NCBI GenBank assembly: GCA_015494375.1
Contig: WGBL01000430.1
Coordinates: 1 to 15,490 of the forward strand
Length of the DNA stretch: 15,490 nt
From: Hyphomicrobiales bacterium
GTDB lineage: Bacteria; Pseudomonadota; Alphaproteobacteria; Rhizobiales; S144-23
Direction: 5' to 3'
The notes beneath the pieces are model-generated. The model was not told where the DNA came from. It ran no database searches and saw only the letters and a list, made by a program, of their open reading frames with translations. Positions 14,271 to 15,490 of the stretch are shown here, in pieces (positions within the stretch are counted from its first letter, which is position 1; each line of letters opens with the position of its first letter). The position numbers and the translations under genes were made by a program.

Positions 14271-14369
14271 CTCTTTTTTGCTCTTTTTTGTGCTCTTTGC
14301 TCTTTGATGAATGTGGTTGTGTTGCGGCCAGGGATTGCCGTGACCTTGTCGTGCGTGACCTTGTCGTGG
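14271..14369. repeat. Tandem repeats in the divergent acyl-CoA dehydrogenase / sua5 gap
   Basis: CTCTTTTTTG is repeated perfectly at 14271-14280 and 14281-14290, with degenerate CTCTT units on both sides (14259-14305). Further right GTGACCTTGTCGTGC (14340-14354) is followed by GTGACCTTGTCGTGG (14355-14369). Read on the minus strand, the first set gives the acyl-CoA dehydrogenase leader about five purine-rich AAAGAGC units. No clear -35/-10 was found in either direction in this 261-bp gap. Confidence 0.85.
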
Positions 14370-14498
14370 CGGCGCCCACGCTGTACCTAGCGGGCAAGTG
14401 CAAACTTTGTACGGCTTTCGGTGCACAACCGCAATCGAGCGCAATCTAGGCCGAAGCGGCGCAATCGCAAAGCACTTGAGCGGCTCTGGAAAACGCCT

Positions 14499-15479
14499 AT
14501 GCCCATTCGCCCCGCCAATGACACGACAATCGCCGAGGCCGGCGCGCGCTTGCGCGCGGGCGAGCTCGTGGCATTTCCCACGGAAACCGTCTATGGGCTT
14601 GGCGCCGATGCCACGAATGGCCAAGCTGTCGCCAGGATATTCGAGGCCAAGGGGCGGCCGCGCTTCAATCCGCTTATCGTCCATGTTGCGGACATGGAGG
14701 AAGCACGCGCGCTCGGCCATTTCAATGAAATCGCAACGTCCTTGGCCGCGCGCTTCTGGCCCGGCGCCTTGACGCTTGTTGTCGAGAGGCGCAGGCCGTC
14801 GCCGATCGCTGATCTTGCGGTGGCGGGGCTCGAAACCATTGCCCTTCGTGTGCCCGCCAACGACATCGCCCGTCGCGTGATCGCCGCGAGTGAACGCCCC
14901 ATCGCAGCGCCGAGCGCCAACCCTTCGGGACGCTTGAGCCCGACGACGGCCCAAGCCGTGGCCGCCGAGCTTGGCGAGCGTGTGGCGCTCATTTTGGACG
15001 GAGGCGCGGCGGCCCTCGGCATCGAGTCGACGATCGTCCATGTCGCCAAGGAGCGCGCCACATTGCTCCGCCCCGGGGCCATCGCGCGGGCTGAGATCGC
15101 CACGCTGCTTGGCGGGCCGCTTGCCGATCCGCGCAAAAGAGCAGACGCGCAGCCGGAGGCGCCGGGCCGTCTCAAGAGCCACTATGCCCCACGCCTGCCG
15201 CTTCGGCTCGGGGCGCGCCACGTGGAGGCCGGCGAAGCGCTCCTGGCATTCGGCCCTGATGTGCCACCGCACGACGGGCCGACGATCAACTTGAGCCCCG
15301 AGGGCGATCTGCGCGAGGCGGCAGCGCGCTTTTTCTCCACTCTCAGAGAGCTCGACCAAAGTGGCGCCGAGCGCATCGCCGTGATGCCCATTCCCGATGA
15401 CGGGCTCGGCGAAGCATTAAACGATCGCTTGCAGCGGGCGGCGGCACCGCGGGGAATGGACGCAGAGAGTGCCCAATGA
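14499..15479 (+). CDS. L-threonylcarbamoyladenylate synthase (Sua5/YwlC/YrdC)
   Basis: Makes threonylcarbamoyl-AMP from threonine, bicarbonate and ATP for the t6A37 modification of ANN-decoding tRNAs, including the tRNA-Met of this window. 326 aa, so the long Sua5 form with a C-terminal domain rather than short YrdC. Seen: AFPTETVYGLG, KGRPRFNPLIVHV (51-63), FWPGALTLV, PSANPSG (138-144), GIESTIV (174-180), RPGAI (191-195), then the linker LKSHYAPRLPL (225-235) and a Rossmann-like C-terminal domain. An in-frame GTG lies at 14421, but conserved sequence begins right at ATG 14499. Ribosome site weak. Its stop TGA overlaps the next ATG (ATGA), implying coupling with a downstream gene. Confidence 0.95.
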   Translation: MPIRPANDTTIAEAGARLRAGELVAFPTETVYGLGADATNGQAVARIFEAKGRPRFNPLIVHVADMEEARALGHFNEIATSLAARFWPGALTLVVERRRPSPIADLAVAGLETIALRVPANDIARRVIAASERPIAAPSANPSGRLSPTTAQAVAAELGERVALILDGGAAALGIESTIVHVAKERATLLRPGAIARAEIATLLGGPLADPRKRADAQPEAPGRLKSHYAPRLPLRLGARHVEAGEALLAFGPDVPPHDGPTINLSPEGDLREAAARFFSTLRELDQSGAERIAVMPIPDDGLGEALNDRLQRAAAPRGMDAESAQ

Positions 15480-15490
15480 GCAGCGCGCGC
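15476..15490 (+). CDS. Start of a downstream gene, cut by the window edge
   Basis: ATG 15476-15478 overlaps the sua5 stop in an ATGA junction and gives MSSAR before the window ends. The overlap suggests a co-translated gene. In several Hyphomicrobiales an FAD-linked oxidase follows sua5, but five residues cannot show that here. Confidence 0.4.

Noticed and set aside
12222..14390. Open frame of 722 codons on the plus strand
   Set aside because: It is antisense to the acyl-CoA dehydrogenase and the crotonase start; its translation is His/Arg/Gly-rich with no family motif, as expected opposite GC-rich genes.
14238..15359. N-terminal extension of the acyl-CoA dehydrogenase frame to 970 codons
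   Set aside because: The extension runs antisense through sua5 and has no acyl-CoA dehydrogenase sequence; the ATG at 14237 has a ribosome site and the family's usual N-terminus.
1..15490. CRISPR array, rRNA, retron or toxin-antitoxin module
   Set aside because: No regularly spaced repeat-spacer units, rRNA sequence, reverse transcriptase motif or toxin/antitoxin pair was seen on either strand.

Overview
The window is high-GC DNA (one sampled 60-base line inside the liv genes has 44 G/C) from what looks like an alphaproteobacterium, probably of the Hyphomicrobiales. This is inferred from the tRNA-Met sequence, the divergent acyl-CoA dehydrogenase / Sua5 pair, the gene families and the third-position-GC codon use. 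It cannot be pinned to a genus from sequence reading alone.

Left part (1-5795). The 3' end of a thiolase gene (+) converges on a complete five-gene branched-chain-amino-acid-type ABC importer on the minus strand. In transcription order it is livK (binding protein), livH and livM (permeases), livG and livF (ATPases). Spacing is tight from livH to livF (19 nt, 10 nt, then a 1-nt stop/start overlap). livK is separated from livH by about 213 nt that hold a strong hairpin, and livK is preceded by an 18-bp dyad and a 12-bp direct repeat. The substrate is not determined.

Middle part (5941-11645). A YpfJ-type zinc metallopeptidase gene (-) is followed by about 700 bp without a recognisable gene, a promoter-like TTGACA-N17-TTATAT and a tRNA-Met(CAU). 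From the tRNA 3' end to about 11645 the DNA is accessory in character: about 1 kb without a convincing gene, a secreted YfdX-family protein encoded in clearly lower-GC DNA, a remnant of a replication-relaxation-type protein, a complete IS630-family element (10173-11220) whose transposase is split at an A8 run, and a 191-bp MITE-like element flanked by CTAG. Both mobile elements sit exactly on stop codons of neighbouring reading frames.

Right part (11642-15490). An operon on the minus strand encodes a large (596 aa) DmdC/PF12806-type acyl-CoA dehydrogenase followed by a crotonase with isomerase-type active-site geometry. Divergent from it is Sua5 (threonylcarbamoyl-AMP synthase for tRNA t6A), whose stop overlaps the start of a further gene that runs off the window.

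Across the window, most intergenic gaps contain a perfect or near-perfect short tandem duplication (7-17 bp units), a pattern the gene annotation does not explain. I did not find a clear novel multi-gene defence or metabolic system. The best leads are the tandem-duplication habit, the YfdX island with its mobile elements, and the dyad upstream of livK.
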